Of a DNA stretch of 64,000 bases, positions 26,961-35,896 are shown piece after piece; within the stretch, counting starts at the first letter, position 1, and the number at the start of each line of letters is the position of its first letter. The stretch covers positions 4,216,001-4,280,000 of the forward strand of contig OZ253960.1 of assembly GCA_965267435.1 (NCBI GenBank). The letters are read 5' to 3'. Under the pieces are notes generated by a model. The model was not told where the DNA came from. It ran no database searches and saw nothing but the letters and a program-made list of their open reading frames with translations. The stretch comes from JAWPMT01 sp965267435 (GTDB taxonomy: Bacteria > Bacteroidota > Bacteroidia > Cytophagales > Cyclobacteriaceae). Both the position numbers and the translations under genes were made by a program.

Positions 26961-27422
26961 ATGAGAAAATTAATGGTATTTGTTCTCATCATTACTGCAA
27001 TTCCTTCTTTCGGTCAAGAAGGGAATAGCATTGAAAAAGTGAAAAAAGCATTTCTCGAAGGTTGGAATAATAGGAATCATGATGAAATAGACAATATTTA
27101 TGCTGATTCCATACTGTACCACGGAAAACGAGATATTATGATTGCTCGTGACGGACTTCCCAGTCTCATTGACCGATGGCATGAAGCTTTTGCTGATTTT
27201 GAGTACATAATTCATCACATAATCGTCCAAAACGATTTAGTCGCACTGAATGCAAGTTTCGCTGGTACACACATTAAAAAGTTTAGGGGCATCGAAGCGT
27301 CAAATAACGAAATTGATGTACACAATATGTTCTTTTTTAGATTTGATCAAGGTCTCATTGTTGAAATGTGGGAAGTGCATGACGAAACTACTTTTCTTGA
27401 ACAGATGGCAGGAGAAGAATGA
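26961..27422 (+). CDS. Cassette 9: secreted SnoaL-like (NTF2-fold) protein
   Basis: A 153-residue exported protein (ATG 26961; KLMVFVLIITAIPSFGQ signal). The mature part matches the SnoaL-like polyketide-cyclase/NTF2 pattern: VKKAFLEGWNNRNHDEIDNIY, ADSILYHGK, then FEYIIHHIIVQNDLVALNASF, GTHIKKF and a final EMWEVHDE. These folds hold small hydrophobic ligands; the substrate is unknown. Boundaries are GTTAGCAGAC and GTCTGCTAAC. Confidence 0.83.
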   Translation: MRKLMVFVLIITAIPSFGQEGNSIEKVKKAFLEGWNNRNHDEIDNIYADSILYHGKRDIMIARDGLPSLIDRWHEAFADFEYIIHHIIVQNDLVALNASFAGTHIKKFRGIEASNNEIDVHNMFFFRFDQGLIVEMWEVHDETTFLEQMAGEE

Positions 27423-27448
27423 TGAGATGTGATTAATCTACGTCTGCT

Positions 27449-27667
27449 AACAATCGCTATATGGCATGTGCGAAAGTGCTTCTAGCAAAGGTTGTGGACT
27501 GGGACCATGCACCCTCGGCTGGGCAGTGCCCAGGAGCATAGGAAGTGCTAAACCGATAAATAACTGGAATACGCAGTGGTTCTCCCCTTGCTTTGGTGGA
27601 GAGCCGAGGTTGCACTAGATTGGTGGTAGTTAGCTACTGGTGGCACACGCCATATAGCTGTAGCGTT
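27449..27667. repeat. attC-like site 9 (type A)
   Basis: 219 nt. The left arm GTCTGCTAAC complements GTTAGCAGAC (26931). The right stem reads GCCATATAG, so pair 5 is a true A-T here instead of the A.C seen in other type A sites. Confidence 0.88.
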
Positions 27668-27683
27668 AGAGCCAATTGAGCCG

Positions 27684-28469
27684 ATGAGGAGACCTATATT
27701 TCTTTGTTTGATTGTGCTTTCTTGCACGGGGCAGGTGTCCGAATTCTCCAAACAGGATGTAATAACAAGCTTGGAAATAAGACTGGATTCGATCAACGAC
27801 TGGAATCCTTCACGAGGAGATGAAATGGCTGACAGCCTTTTAGCTTTGGATCCTAACAACCACATTGCAACCATAACAAAAGCGTATTCCGCCTTTAATG
27901 CCAAAAGAAGCGATGAAGCTCTGGAATATTTTAAAATCATAACCTCTTGGGAGGACTACTTGGCAATTCATATTCTGATGAAAGGATGGAGCTATGAACG
28001 AGAAGGCTTTTTTGACTCGGCGGCCCTTTGTTACACCGATGTAATCCCTAAAATTGATAGCACTTGGCAATCCCCGATAGGTCCTCCGCATTTATTAACA
28101 GTAACAAAGGGGCAAAAAGAAGGACTTGAGAACCTCGAAGAGAAGGCTCAGGAATTACCTGAACTTTACTATTTACAGATCAAAAATGACATCCAGACCT
28201 ATGAAGGTGGAGGACTTTCAGAGTTCATGCCTACGTTTTTTGTGGGCGAAAACGACGATGAAGAATTCTATGTCAAAATACCTGATCACCTCTTTGACAA
28301 TGGCACAATAAACTCAATGGAAAAGGTCAAACTAGTTTTTGCCCGGATGGGGATTAACATTCATGTCCGCTCCACAGACTCGGCGAACAAGGGATATAAA
28401 ATTGGAACATCTGCGAAATACCTGCCCAAACTACTTTCAACAGATACTCTAGGGCTCAAGAGGCTCTAA
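27684..28469 (+). CDS. Cassette 10: lipoprotein with TPR-like helices
   Basis: A 261-residue protein; RRPIFLCLIVLSCTG gives a lipobox. The N-terminal half is helical with a TPR-like rhythm (DEMADSLLALDPNNHIATITKAYSAF, EALEYFKIITSWEDYL). The C-terminal ~100 residues are mixed and unassigned. The TAA stop overlaps the first bases of the site (GGCTC-TAA-C). Boundaries are GTTAGAGCC and GGCTCTAAC. Confidence 0.77.
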   Translation: MRRPIFLCLIVLSCTGQVSEFSKQDVITSLEIRLDSINDWNPSRGDEMADSLLALDPNNHIATITKAYSAFNAKRSDEALEYFKIITSWEDYLAIHILMKGWSYEREGFFDSAALCYTDVIPKIDSTWQSPIGPPHLLTVTKGQKEGLENLEEKAQELPELYYLQIKNDIQTYEGGGLSEFMPTFFVGENDDEEFYVKIPDHLFDNGTINSMEKVKLVFARMGINIHVRSTDSANKGYKIGTSAKYLPKLLSTDTLGLKRL

Positions 28470-28686
28470 CAATCGCTATATGGCATGTGCAAACTTGCTT
28501 CTAGAATAGGCGGTGGTGTACGACCGTACACCCTCGGCGGGGCAGTGCCTGGGAGCATAGGAAATGCTAAACCGATAAATAACTGGATTGCGCAGTGGTC
28601 CGCCCCTTGCTTTGGTGGTGAGCCGAGGTTGCACTAGATTGGTGGTAGTTAGCTACTGGTGGCACACGCCACATAGCTGTAGCGTT
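28468..28686. repeat. attC-like site 10 (type A)
   Basis: 219 nt. The left arm GGCTCTAAC complements GTTAGAGCC (27665). The left arm provides the stop codon of cassette 10. Confidence 0.88.
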
Positions 28687-28701
28687 GGGCACCATTAAGC
28701 A

Positions 28702-29091
28702 ATGAGCACAGAAGCCTTCACAAACTCCTTCCTTCAGCGGTTCGGAGGATTGAAAGACAAGATTAGAACTGAACGAATTCAGAACGGAATAGTGATTCAG
28801 GTAGCTCTGAGTGATCCGTACTACGTTGCGTACATTGAAGAATTCGACTCGGGGTACATTGTAGGAATTAACGAACTCCATGATCATTTTGACCTAGAAT
28901 CCAAAGAAGAGAACCTACAAGATGCCTTTGATCATTTCGATGAGATCATTAACGATAAGATTGTAGCTGTTGGACTCAGAGAAAATGACGGACAGTCCCT
29001 AATCGCAGTCATGGAATATGATCAAGCTTTGCAAAGCTACGGCCTTGAAAAACCAAAGATTGAAATCATAGGCTTCCAAAAGACTTACTGA
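28702..29091 (+). CDS. Cassette 11: hypothetical cytosolic protein
   Basis: A 129-residue protein with no signal or membrane helix. The fold looks alpha/beta, with regular strands (NGIVIQVALSDPYYVAYIEEF, KIVAVGLRENDGQSLIAVMEY) and an acidic helix between. No family is recognised. Boundaries are GTTGGGCACC and GGTGCCCAAC. Confidence 0.72.
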   Translation: MSTEAFTNSFLQRFGGLKDKIRTERIQNGIVIQVALSDPYYVAYIEEFDSGYIVGINELHDHFDLESKEENLQDAFDHFDEIINDKIVAVGLRENDGQSLIAVMEYDQALQSYGLEKPKIEIIGFQKTY

Positions 29092-29108
29092 AAAGTAAAA
29101 CGGTGCCC

Positions 29109-29326
29109 AACAGTCGCTATATGGCATGTGCAAACGTGGTTCTGGCAAAGGCAGTAGAGTGCGACCATGCACCCTTGGCTGAAATGTGCCCAGGAGCTGA
29201 GGTAGTGCTAAATCGATAAATAACTACATAACGCAGTGGTACTCCCCTTGCTTTGGTGGTTGGCCAAGGTTGCACTAGATTGGTGGTAGTTAGCTACTGG
29301 TGGCACACGCCACATAGCGTAGCGTT
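29109..29326. repeat. attC-like site 11 (type A)
   Basis: 218 nt. The left arm GGTGCCCAAC complements GTTGGGCACC (28684). The inner stem is CCTTGGC with GCCAAGG inside a type A outer stem, another compensated change. Confidence 0.88.
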
Positions 29327-29353
29327 ATCTCGCATTTACCTCCCAGATCATAA

Positions 29354-29623
29354 ATGGAATTTGAATCTCATCGTTTTTACGCCGAGAGTGAACTACAGAT
29401 CACTGAGTTAATTGAATTGAAAATTGACTCGGTGAATTGGAGGATTTACCTGACAGATGGGAATGATAATTACATTCGATTCATGCCATATTCTGAATAC
29501 CATGGGGGTGGTGAACCATTCTTCATCAATATTGGGAACAGTGACTTTGAGGAATGGATCAATCGCAACGACGGATTCGAAAGAAAGATTAGAAAACTCC
29601 TAGACGAAAGAAAACGAAAATAA
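29354..29623 (+). CDS. Cassette 12: small hypothetical protein
   Basis: An 89-residue, soluble, beta-rich protein (SVNWRIYLTDGNDNYIRFMPYSEY) with a basic C-terminal helix (RKIRKLLDERKRK). No family is recognised. Boundaries are GTTATCTCGC and GCGAGATAAC. This is one of the shortest cassettes. Confidence 0.7.
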   Translation: MEFESHRFYAESELQITELIELKIDSVNWRIYLTDGNDNYIRFMPYSEYHGGGEPFFINIGNSDFEEWINRNDGFERKIRKLLDERKRK

Positions 29624-29632
29624 ACGCGAGAT

Positions 29633-29850
29633 AACAGTCGCTATATGGCATGTGCAAACATGCTTCTAGCATTGGTGGTGGTGTACGACCATGCCCCCTC
29701 GGCGAGGTAGTGCCCTGGAGCATAGGAAATGCTAAACCGATAAATAACTGGAATGCGCAGTGGTTCTCCCCATGCTTTGGTGGTGAGCCGAGGTTGCACT
29801 AGATTGGTGGTAGTTAGCTACTGGTGGCACACGCCACATAGCGTAGCGTT
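29633..29850. repeat. attC-like site 12 (type A)
   Basis: 218 nt. The left arm GCGAGATAAC complements GTTATCTCGC (29324). Standard type A outer and inner stems. Confidence 0.88.
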
Positions 29851-29871
29851 GTGCACAATTGACTCTCGCAA

Positions 29872-30252
29872 ATGGCAAAGGCACAAATCCTTCGAATAAA
29901 TGAAAAAAGTGATCTGAAGAAAGTCCCGAAGAGATATGCCGGACTCGTCGGACCTTCACTAATTGGACAGACTTTAATAATACTTGACGGTCGCGCTCAC
30001 AAGGTCGCAACAACTAAAGAGATTGAAAAACTCATAAAACGGATCGAGCTCAAAACAGAAGAACGATACACAGTCTTGACGGTGAATCTCAGCCAAGAGG
30101 CTGCTAAACTGTTGGACGACTTTGGAATTGACTTCATCGCGGAAAGGAATGACTTTGTGTGGACGGATGAAAGGTTTAATCAGAGAGAGAAAAGACGAGA
30201 TGAACTTTTGAATAGATTGAGAGAGGAGAACTCGAAGAAGAAGAGCGAATAG
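29872..30252 (+). CDS. Cassette 13: hypothetical cytosolic protein with a basic coiled tail
   Basis: A 126-residue protein. An N-terminal alpha/beta part (VGPSLIGQTLIILDGRAHKV, RYTVLTVNLSQEAAKLLDDFGIDFIAE) is followed by a very basic coiled helix (NQREKRRDELLNRLREENSKKK). The tail suggests nucleic-acid or membrane contact, which is inference only. Boundaries are GTTGTGCAC and GTGCACAAC. Confidence 0.7.
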   Translation: MAKAQILRINEKSDLKKVPKRYAGLVGPSLIGQTLIILDGRAHKVATTKEIEKLIKRIELKTEERYTVLTVNLSQEAAKLLDDFGIDFIAERNDFVWTDERFNQREKRRDELLNRLREENSKKKSE

Positions 30253-30274
30253 ATGAACGGGGTCAATAGTGCAC

Positions 30275-30492
30275 AACAATCACTATACGTCATGCGCAAA
30301 ATTGCTTCTAGCAGAGAGTGTGGAGTACGACCATACACCCCTGGCTGGACTGCGCTTCGAGCCATGGCAATGCGAACTCGATAAATAACTGGAATACGCA
30401 GTGGTTCTTCTCATGCTTTGGTGGTTGGCCATGGTTGCATTAGATTGAAGCCAGTTAGCAACTGGTGGCGCACGCCGCATAGTTGTAGCGTT
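30275..30492. repeat. attC-like site 13 (type C)
   Basis: 218 nt. The left arm GTGCACAAC complements GTTGTGCAC (29848). The right stem ends GCCGCATAG; pair 5 is A.C on the top strand (a wobble on the bottom strand). Inner stem CCCTGGC with GCCATGG has one mismatch. Confidence 0.87.
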
Positions 30493-30517
30493 AGCGTGCA
30501 CTACTTCAGAGCTCGGA

Positions 30518-30964
30518 ATGACTGACCTTGAGATTATAGACAGAATCAAGAACCGAAGGCGAATTTTCGATGCATTGATGCCCCCACTTCCCGGCGCGAA
30601 CATCAGAGTTGACCTTCCGGATAGTCTTCCCAATACCTGTCCGTCATGCGGCTATCCAACGCTCACAGAAAGATGTAGCTGGGAAATCTGTTCAGTATGC
30701 TTTTGGGAAGACGACGGACAGGACGATCAGGAAGAGAAAGATGTTTGGGGCGGCCCAAATGGCCAATACTCATTATGGGATCACAGAATCGAGACTGAAA
30801 GACTGTTTGCTGAGTTAATGACCGACGAATCAGACGAATTGGGAAAAAGGCTGAAGAAACTGATTGAAATTGAGGAAAAAGTTAGTGCATCTACTCTGAC
30901 AGACTTTCTTCAGCAGTTGGGAGCTGTAATGGAGCTTTTTGATCAAAGAAGGGATATCAAATAG
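30518..30964 (+). CDS. Cassette 14: CPCC-family cysteine-rich protein
   Basis: A 148-residue cytosolic protein. TCPSCGYPTLTERCSWEICS followed by VCFWEDDGQDD at about 40-70 is the signature of the small CPCC family: two CxxC pairs, then W-E-D-D. The rest is an acidic helical extension. Zinc binding by the four cysteines is likely. The function is unknown, though CPCC proteins often occur among variable or immunity-type genes. Boundaries are GTTAGCGTGC and GCACGCTAAC. Confidence 0.85.
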   Translation: MTDLEIIDRIKNRRRIFDALMPPLPGANIRVDLPDSLPNTCPSCGYPTLTERCSWEICSVCFWEDDGQDDQEEKDVWGGPNGQYSLWDHRIETERLFAELMTDESDELGKRLKKLIEIEEKVSASTLTDFLQQLGAVMELFDQRRDIK

Positions 30965-30972
30965 CGCACGCT

Positions 30973-31191
30973 AACAATCACTATACGTCATGCGCAAAAC
31001 TGCTTCTAGCATAGAAAGTAGAGGACGACCATGCACCCATGGCTGGACAGTACTTCGAGCCGAGGCAGTGCGGAATTGATAAATAACTACATCTGCGCAG
31101 TGGTTCTCTTCTTGCTTTGGTGGTTGACCATGGTTGCACTAGATTGAAGCCAGTTAGCAACTGGTGGCGCACGCCGTATAGTTGTAGCGTT
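30973..31191. repeat. attC-like site 14 (type C)
   Basis: 219 nt. The left arm GCACGCTAAC complements GTTAGCGTGC (30490). The inner stem CCATGGC with GCCATGG pairs perfectly, a third compensated version. Confidence 0.88.
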
Positions 31192-31224
31192 GGCCTCCAT
31201 AGCTTTTCTGACCCTCAGATCAAA

Positions 31225-31788
31225 ATGCAGAACTTCCAGATCGGCAGCAAAGAACTCCAGATAACTGAAACAGAAGTCCGATGGGAGAACAAAGTCTTTG
31301 ATACCATCGTCACAAATCCTACCGAACTGCGTTTTGGACTAGCGCCGATTGAGGTGGATATGTTCACCATTGGAACCAACCATAAGATTGAACTGCGAAA
31401 CTATGAAGACCAACAACTGACGGTTTCGATTAAATCGTACTTCGGTCTTGGAAGGAGTAGAAGATTTGGACTTTACGAACAGGTAATAGACGCGATTTGG
31501 GATCGGTTCTTCGCTGACTACTTCGGGGAAATCGTTCAGAGCTGGGAGGACGGAGAGACTCTATTTGTTGGAAATTTCGTCATCAATTCGACAGGATTAA
31601 CGAAGAAGGCCGGATTAAAGACAACGAGGATAGACTTTGAGGATATGCGCCTTCTACCCAGACATGGACATCTCCTCATAAACTCAAAGAAGGAAGAGGG
31701 CAAATACATGAGACTGAATCACTTGGAGGATTGGAACTGGCCTGTCGTCAATGAAATAGTAGAAAGAATGCTTGGAAAAGCTACGTAG
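31225..31788 (+). CDS. Cassette 15: hypothetical cytosolic protein
   Basis: A 187-residue soluble protein from ATG 31225. The first half is strand-rich, as in PH-like barrels (KELQITETEVRWENKVFDTI, HKIELRNYEDQQLTVSIKSY), and it ends in helices. No motif is recognised. Its TAG stop is the first part of the site arm. Boundaries are GTTGGCCT and AGGCCAAC. Confidence 0.7.
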   Translation: MQNFQIGSKELQITETEVRWENKVFDTIVTNPTELRFGLAPIEVDMFTIGTNHKIELRNYEDQQLTVSIKSYFGLGRSRRFGLYEQVIDAIWDRFFADYFGEIVQSWEDGETLFVGNFVINSTGLTKKAGLKTTRIDFEDMRLLPRHGHLLINSKKEEGKYMRLNHLEDWNWPVVNEIVERMLGKAT

Positions 31789-31791
31789 GCC

Positions 31792-32010
31792 AACAATCGC
31801 TATATGGCATGTGCGAAAGTGCTTCTGGCAGAGGCAGTGGAGTGCGACCATGCGCCCTCGGCGGGGCAGTGCCCAGGAGCATAGGAAATGCTAAACCGAT
31901 AAATAACTGGAATACGCAGTGGTTCGCCCCATGCTTTGGTGGTGAGCCGAGGTTGCACTAGATTGGTGGTAGTTAGCTACTGGTGGCACACGCCACATAG
32001 CTGTAGCGTT
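31792..32010. repeat. attC-like site 15 (type A)
   Basis: 219 nt. The left arm AGGCCAAC complements GTTGGCCT (31189). Standard type A stems. Confidence 0.88.
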
Positions 32011-32021
32011 ATCAGCAATAG

Positions 32022-32924
32022 ATGAGAATTTTTATCCTAGTTTTTATAGCATTTGTCGTAGGCTGTGGCTCCGAGCCCGCCATGACCGTCGAAGAATGGG
32101 AAGCGGAGCAAGACCAGCTTGAACAGATCATAGACGAGGGTTTTTATGATAGTGCGATTGAACTCGCTACAAAACGGATTAAGATCGCTGAGAATTTTGA
32201 ATTTAGTAAAGGGCGTAGATCCAATGCCTATAACGATCTAGGAAGTATTTACGAGGAAATGGGTCATTTCCCGGAGGCTTATGAGGCTTTGAACAAAGCA
32301 ATAGCTTTCGACTCCCTCAACGGGGTTGCTCATTATAACTTAGGATTACTATACAACGATTTTGGAAGGTACTTGGAAGCCATTGAGTCCTTTGGACACG
32401 CCATAGAAATCTATTCACAAAACCTTGATGTCCACGACACTAGCGATCTCGTGAATGCCGGTATGGCGATGGCCATGTCATTGGTGAACTCAGGAGAACG
32501 TGAAGAATCCAAGAAATTGATAGATATCGCCATAGACCACTTTGGAGACAAAGGTGACAGCAGTCGTTACTATAGCGCTTTGAAGCTTCGAGCTACTCAT
32601 AATATCCTGATTGGTAATACAGGTGATGCTCTTCGAATTTTGCAAGAAATAAGACCTTATTATCAACGCTCGAAATCTGCACTGAGGTATGCTGAATTAT
32701 TGAATGATATAGGATCGGCCTTCTATTTCTTGCAACAGTATGATTCAGCGAAAATCTACTTCGCTACCTCTATAGAAGCTAAACTTTCGAAATATCAAGA
32801 CTCAACAATGATACGTGTTCCACTCACGAATCTTGCCAGCGCCTATGAACAATTAGGGAACGAAAGAACTGCACAAGAACTCATGGCTCTTGTTGAATCA
32901 ATTAAAGCTGATAACAATCACTAA
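32022..32924 (+). CDS. Cassette 16: TPR-repeat lipoprotein
   Basis: A 300-residue lipoprotein (IFILVFIAFVVGCGS lipobox). At least five TPR-like units follow (SNAYNDLGSIYEEMGHFPEA, GVAHYNLGLLYNDFGRYLEA, LRYAELLNDIGSAFYFLQQY, VPLTNLASAYEQLGNERTA). It is a periplasmic or outer-membrane-anchored scaffold of unknown partner. The last residues (DNNH) and the stop are encoded by the type B site. Boundaries are GTTATCAGC and GCTGATAAC. Confidence 0.85.
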   Translation: MRIFILVFIAFVVGCGSEPAMTVEEWEAEQDQLEQIIDEGFYDSAIELATKRIKIAENFEFSKGRRSNAYNDLGSIYEEMGHFPEAYEALNKAIAFDSLNGVAHYNLGLLYNDFGRYLEAIESFGHAIEIYSQNLDVHDTSDLVNAGMAMAMSLVNSGEREESKKLIDIAIDHFGDKGDSSRYYSALKLRATHNILIGNTGDALRILQEIRPYYQRSKSALRYAELLNDIGSAFYFLQQYDSAKIYFATSIEAKLSKYQDSTMIRVPLTNLASAYEQLGNERTAQELMALVESIKADNNH

Positions 32925-33129
32925 AGGTCATCCGCCAAACTACGAATTGGCAGCTGGAGGTGGGAAACGCCCGCGCCCCCTTGGCTGGATGTGCCTCGAG
33001 CTGAGGTAGTGCGAACCTGATAAATAACTACAAAGCGCAGTGGTTCTCTTCTTGCTTTGGTGGTGAGCCAAGGTTGCACTATTTTGTGGTTACTTGAACT
33101 GGGGGCGGACGCCCTTTAGTTGTAGCGTT
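32913..33129. repeat. attC-like site 16 (type B)
   Basis: 217 nt. The left arm GCTGATAAC complements GTTATCAGC (32008). The site supplies the AAC AAT CAC TAA end of the preceding gene. Confidence 0.88.
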
Positions 33130-33145
33130 GGCGATAATTATCTGC

Positions 33146-34009
33146 ATGGCAAAGTTCCTCACTACAGTTGGTAATTCCTTTTATATTGAACAGATCATTA
33201 AAGATGCTGAAAGGGATTTGACACTTGTCACCCCGTACCTGAGCCTTAGCGAAAACCTCTTGCGGCGACTAATAGATGCTCATGATCGAGGAGTACATAT
33301 TACCCTTATTTATGGTAAGACCGACCTGCCTGAAAAAGAGAGGAAGAAACTCTTATCACTGAAGAATCTGAGCTTGCTTTTCTGTCAAAACCTCCACGCG
33401 AAATGTTATTACAATGAGAGTCTGATGATCATTTCTTCTATGAATCTCTATGAGTTCTCCGAAAGAAACAACAGAGAAATGGGTATTCTGATTGAAAGAG
33501 TTGCTGATGAAACACTGTACGTAGAGGCGAAAAAGGAAGTGGAATCAATAGCAAACACTTCGATAGTCAAGAAGAGAAAGGAAGAAATGAGAAGTAATCT
33601 GATCTACTTGGACGATTCAAAAACTGAAAGGTGGAATTTTCATCTTCCAAGCCTAAAACGATTGCTCGAAGATCAATTCCAAGAGAAGATGTTCAAAAAG
33701 GAAGATGAGGACTCAGTTTTCATTAACGATTTTCCAGTGGAGGGCGTAAAATTGGAGATAAGCGGAAGGATAGATTTTGACTTTGAGGATGGCGCTTTCT
33801 ACCAATACTTGAAGCGGGAATACAAGGACAACATTGAGGAAGCTTCAAGAGGAAATAGATTCTATTGGAACCATAATAGACTCAACATTTACCCAGAGAA
33901 GGATTTTGACGTTGAAGTTTCAGAGAAAGGACTGTTGACGATAACGAACAAATACTGGAAGATCATCCAGAATACAGCCAAGCTGATAACAATCGCCAAC
34001 AATCACTAA
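33146..34009 (+). CDS. Cassette 17: PLD-like (HKD) nuclease-type protein
   Basis: A 287-residue cytosolic protein starting at ATG 33146. One phospholipase-D-type motif is clear: NLHAKCYYN (H84, K86), then SSMN and a downstream E111 in REMGILIE, as in the single-HKD PLDc_2 proteins that dimerise to form one active site. The C-terminal ~150 residues are unassigned. Such proteins are often DNA-cleaving or defence components. Alone in a cassette it could be a restriction-like nuclease, but this is inference. The stop is provided by the site. Boundaries are GTTGGCGAT and ATCGCCAAC. Confidence 0.85.
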   Translation: MAKFLTTVGNSFYIEQIIKDAERDLTLVTPYLSLSENLLRRLIDAHDRGVHITLIYGKTDLPEKERKKLLSLKNLSLLFCQNLHAKCYYNESLMIISSMNLYEFSERNNREMGILIERVADETLYVEAKKEVESIANTSIVKKRKEEMRSNLIYLDDSKTERWNFHLPSLKRLLEDQFQEKMFKKEDEDSVFINDFPVEGVKLEISGRIDFDFEDGAFYQYLKREYKDNIEEASRGNRFYWNHNRLNIYPEKDFDVEVSEKGLLTITNKYWKIIQNTAKLITIANNH

Positions 34010-34215
34010 AGGTCATCCGCAACGCTACGAATCAGCAGATAGCAGTGGGGTACGCCCGCGCCCCCTTGGCTGGTAGTGCCCAGGAGCGGAGGATCTGCCA
34101 AACCGATAAATAACTACACGGCGCAGTGGTTCTCCCCTTGCTTTGGTGGTGAGCCAAGGTTGCACTATTTTGTGGTGACTTGAACTGGGGGCGGACGCCC
34201 TTTAGTTGTAGCGTT
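33998..34215. repeat. attC-like site 17 (type B)
   Basis: 218 nt. The left arm ATCGCCAAC complements GTTGGCGAT (33127). It provides the stop of cassette 17. Confidence 0.88.
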
Positions 34216-34242
34216 ACCAGCAATTTTTTGGCTATTGCAAGT

Positions 34243-34764
34243 ATGATTACCTATAGAATTAGCCTCCTTTTCCTCCTTCTTGCTTGTGGATCAACAGGAT
34301 TAGACTCTGATTACGAAGTACGGACTTTAACCTATGAACAACGGATGGAGTTCAAGGAGGATCTTGAAATGGCCAGACTATTTCTAGAAGCATACGGAGT
34401 CCGCGGTACCGAACAGCCTTTCGAAGCAAAGAACTTGGACTTGGCATTTACGAATTGGATCGAAGACAAGTCTAACAACAACAAAGAGAATCCAAACAGA
34501 GTCATCGACTACTTAGGTGTGGCTTTTGGACAGTGCCTGATAGATAAGATGGATTTCCAGTGGAAACTTCTTTCCGATTCTTATGGTGAGGACTTCATGG
34601 TGATTCATCCAAAATATGAAATTACAAGCTTCCCATTTTCGACTGTGTACAAAATGATCGACGAACCTAACGAAGAAAGGACTTTCCAAGCTGTAGAACT
34701 TTACTTGGAAGACCTTATAAAGGAGGCGAACCAATCGGGCGAAATAGAGGAAAGGGCGAGATAA
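34243..34764 (+). CDS. Cassette 18: lipoprotein, possibly DUF3806-like
   Basis: A 173-residue lipoprotein (ATG 34243; SLLFLLLACGS lipobox). The C-terminal part (RVIDYLGVAFGQCLID, FQWKLLSDSYGEDFMVIHP, FPFSTVYKMID) resembles DUF3806-type domains (a GxxxGxxx-l...W... pattern followed by pF..v.k). The family call is tentative. Boundaries are GTTACCAGC and GCTGGTAAC. Confidence 0.72.
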   Translation: MITYRISLLFLLLACGSTGLDSDYEVRTLTYEQRMEFKEDLEMARLFLEAYGVRGTEQPFEAKNLDLAFTNWIEDKSNNNKENPNRVIDYLGVAFGQCLIDKMDFQWKLLSDSYGEDFMVIHPKYEITSFPFSTVYKMIDEPNEERTFQAVELYLEDLIKEANQSGEIEERAR

Positions 34765-34775
34765 AAACAGCTGGT

Positions 34776-34994
34776 AACAATCACTAAAGGTCATCCGCCA
34801 TACTGCGAGTTGGCATCTAGCTGTGGGGTACGCCCGCGCCCCCTTGGCTGGTAATTGCCCTGGAGCAGAGTCAGTGCGCAATCGATAAATAACTACATAA
34901 CGCAGTGGTTCTCCTCATGCTTTGGTGGTTGGCCAAGGTTGCGCTATTTTGGTGGTACTTGAACTGGGGGCGGACGCCCTTTAGTTGTATCGTT
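34776..34994. repeat. attC-like site 18 (type B)
   Basis: 219 nt. The left arm GCTGGTAAC complements GTTACCAGC (34213). The right spacer reads TTGTATC instead of TTGTAGC before GTT. Confidence 0.87.
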
Positions 34995-35039
34995 GTAGGG
35001 CATTTACCGGCCACAACCACTGATTTTAACAACAGCAAC

Positions 35040-35645
35040 TTGAGCGATAATTACAGAATTATTTGCACCGTTCAGGTGGTCAAGAATCCCGAAATCATCG
35101 CGGACAGAGTCATAAACTGGCTTCAAGAACAATCGATCATCGAAAAGGAACTATCCAACTGTGTTCTGGGAATAAATGACTTGGGATATAAACCCGGCTC
35201 CGGATACTTGGATTCTGTCAAATATGATGAGGACATTTTACGATGGACAGTGTGCGGTGTTGAAGTCACGACGAAAAGGACGGTATTCAACGCAATGTCC
35301 TTCTCCGCACTCGTTGAAATGTACTGTCCATCGTGCAGACGAAACAGATTTGAAGGAATAACTGCGAGGGACTTTGTGATGGATAGCTTGACCGAAGAAC
35401 AGAATGAACTTTACCGTGACGTCTTTCCTCAGTTTGACAACTGGACCAAAAATGAAGAGGCAAAACTAAGCTGCCCTCATTGCGAAACACCTGCTCGAAT
35501 CGATGATTACGAAATAGGAACTGGAATTACATTGTCAAATCTTGGTCTGACTTTTTGGAATTGGCCGGAATTCAAAGACGAATTTGTAAGCAACATTAAA
35601 GAGCAGTTCGGTACAGAAATCAAAGTGATAGTTGGTCATTTGTAA
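35040..35645 (+). CDS. Cassette 19: hypothetical protein with two CxxC zinc-type motifs
   Basis: A 201-residue cytosolic protein. No ATG lies between the boundary and the conserved part, so the TTG at 35040 (SDNYRIICTVQ) is chosen; this is uncertain. Two CPxC pairs (CPSCRRNRF at about 100, CPHCETPARI at about 148) probably bind one zinc. The N-terminal half looks alpha/beta (IICTVQVVKNPEIIADRVINW). Family not recognised. Boundaries are GTTGTAGGGC and GCCCTACAAC. Confidence 0.68.
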   Translation: MSDNYRIICTVQVVKNPEIIADRVINWLQEQSIIEKELSNCVLGINDLGYKPGSGYLDSVKYDEDILRWTVCGVEVTTKRTVFNAMSFSALVEMYCPSCRRNRFEGITARDFVMDSLTEEQNELYRDVFPQFDNWTKNEEAKLSCPHCETPARIDDYEIGTGITLSNLGLTFWNWPEFKDEFVSNIKEQFGTEIKVIVGHL

Positions 35646-35654
35646 ACGCCCTAC

Positions 35655-35873
35655 AACAATCACTAAAGGTCATCCGCCAAACTGCGAATTGGCAGCTGGT
35701 TGTGGGACACGCCCGCGCCCCCTCGGCTGGTAATTGCCCTGGAGCAGAGTCAGTGCACAATCGATAAATAACTGGATTTCGCAGTGGTTCTCCCCATGCT
35801 TTGGTGGTGAGCCAAGGTTGCACTATTTTGTGGTTACTTGAACTGGGGGCGGACGCCCTTTAGTTGTAGCGTT
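35655..35873. repeat. attC-like site 19 (type B)
   Basis: 219 nt. The left arm GCCCTACAAC complements GTTGTAGGGC (34992). Outer stem is type B. The inner left arm is CCTCGGC against GCCAAGG, so this pair is not fully compensated here. Confidence 0.86.
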
Positions 35874-35896
35874 ATCGGCAACCGCAAAATGAGCAA

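Noticed and set aside
33980..34010. Second nested AAC boundary (GATAACAATCGC at 33984)
   Set aside because: It only resembles the site start. The arm ATCGCCAAC at 33992-34000 is the one that pairs with the cassette start.
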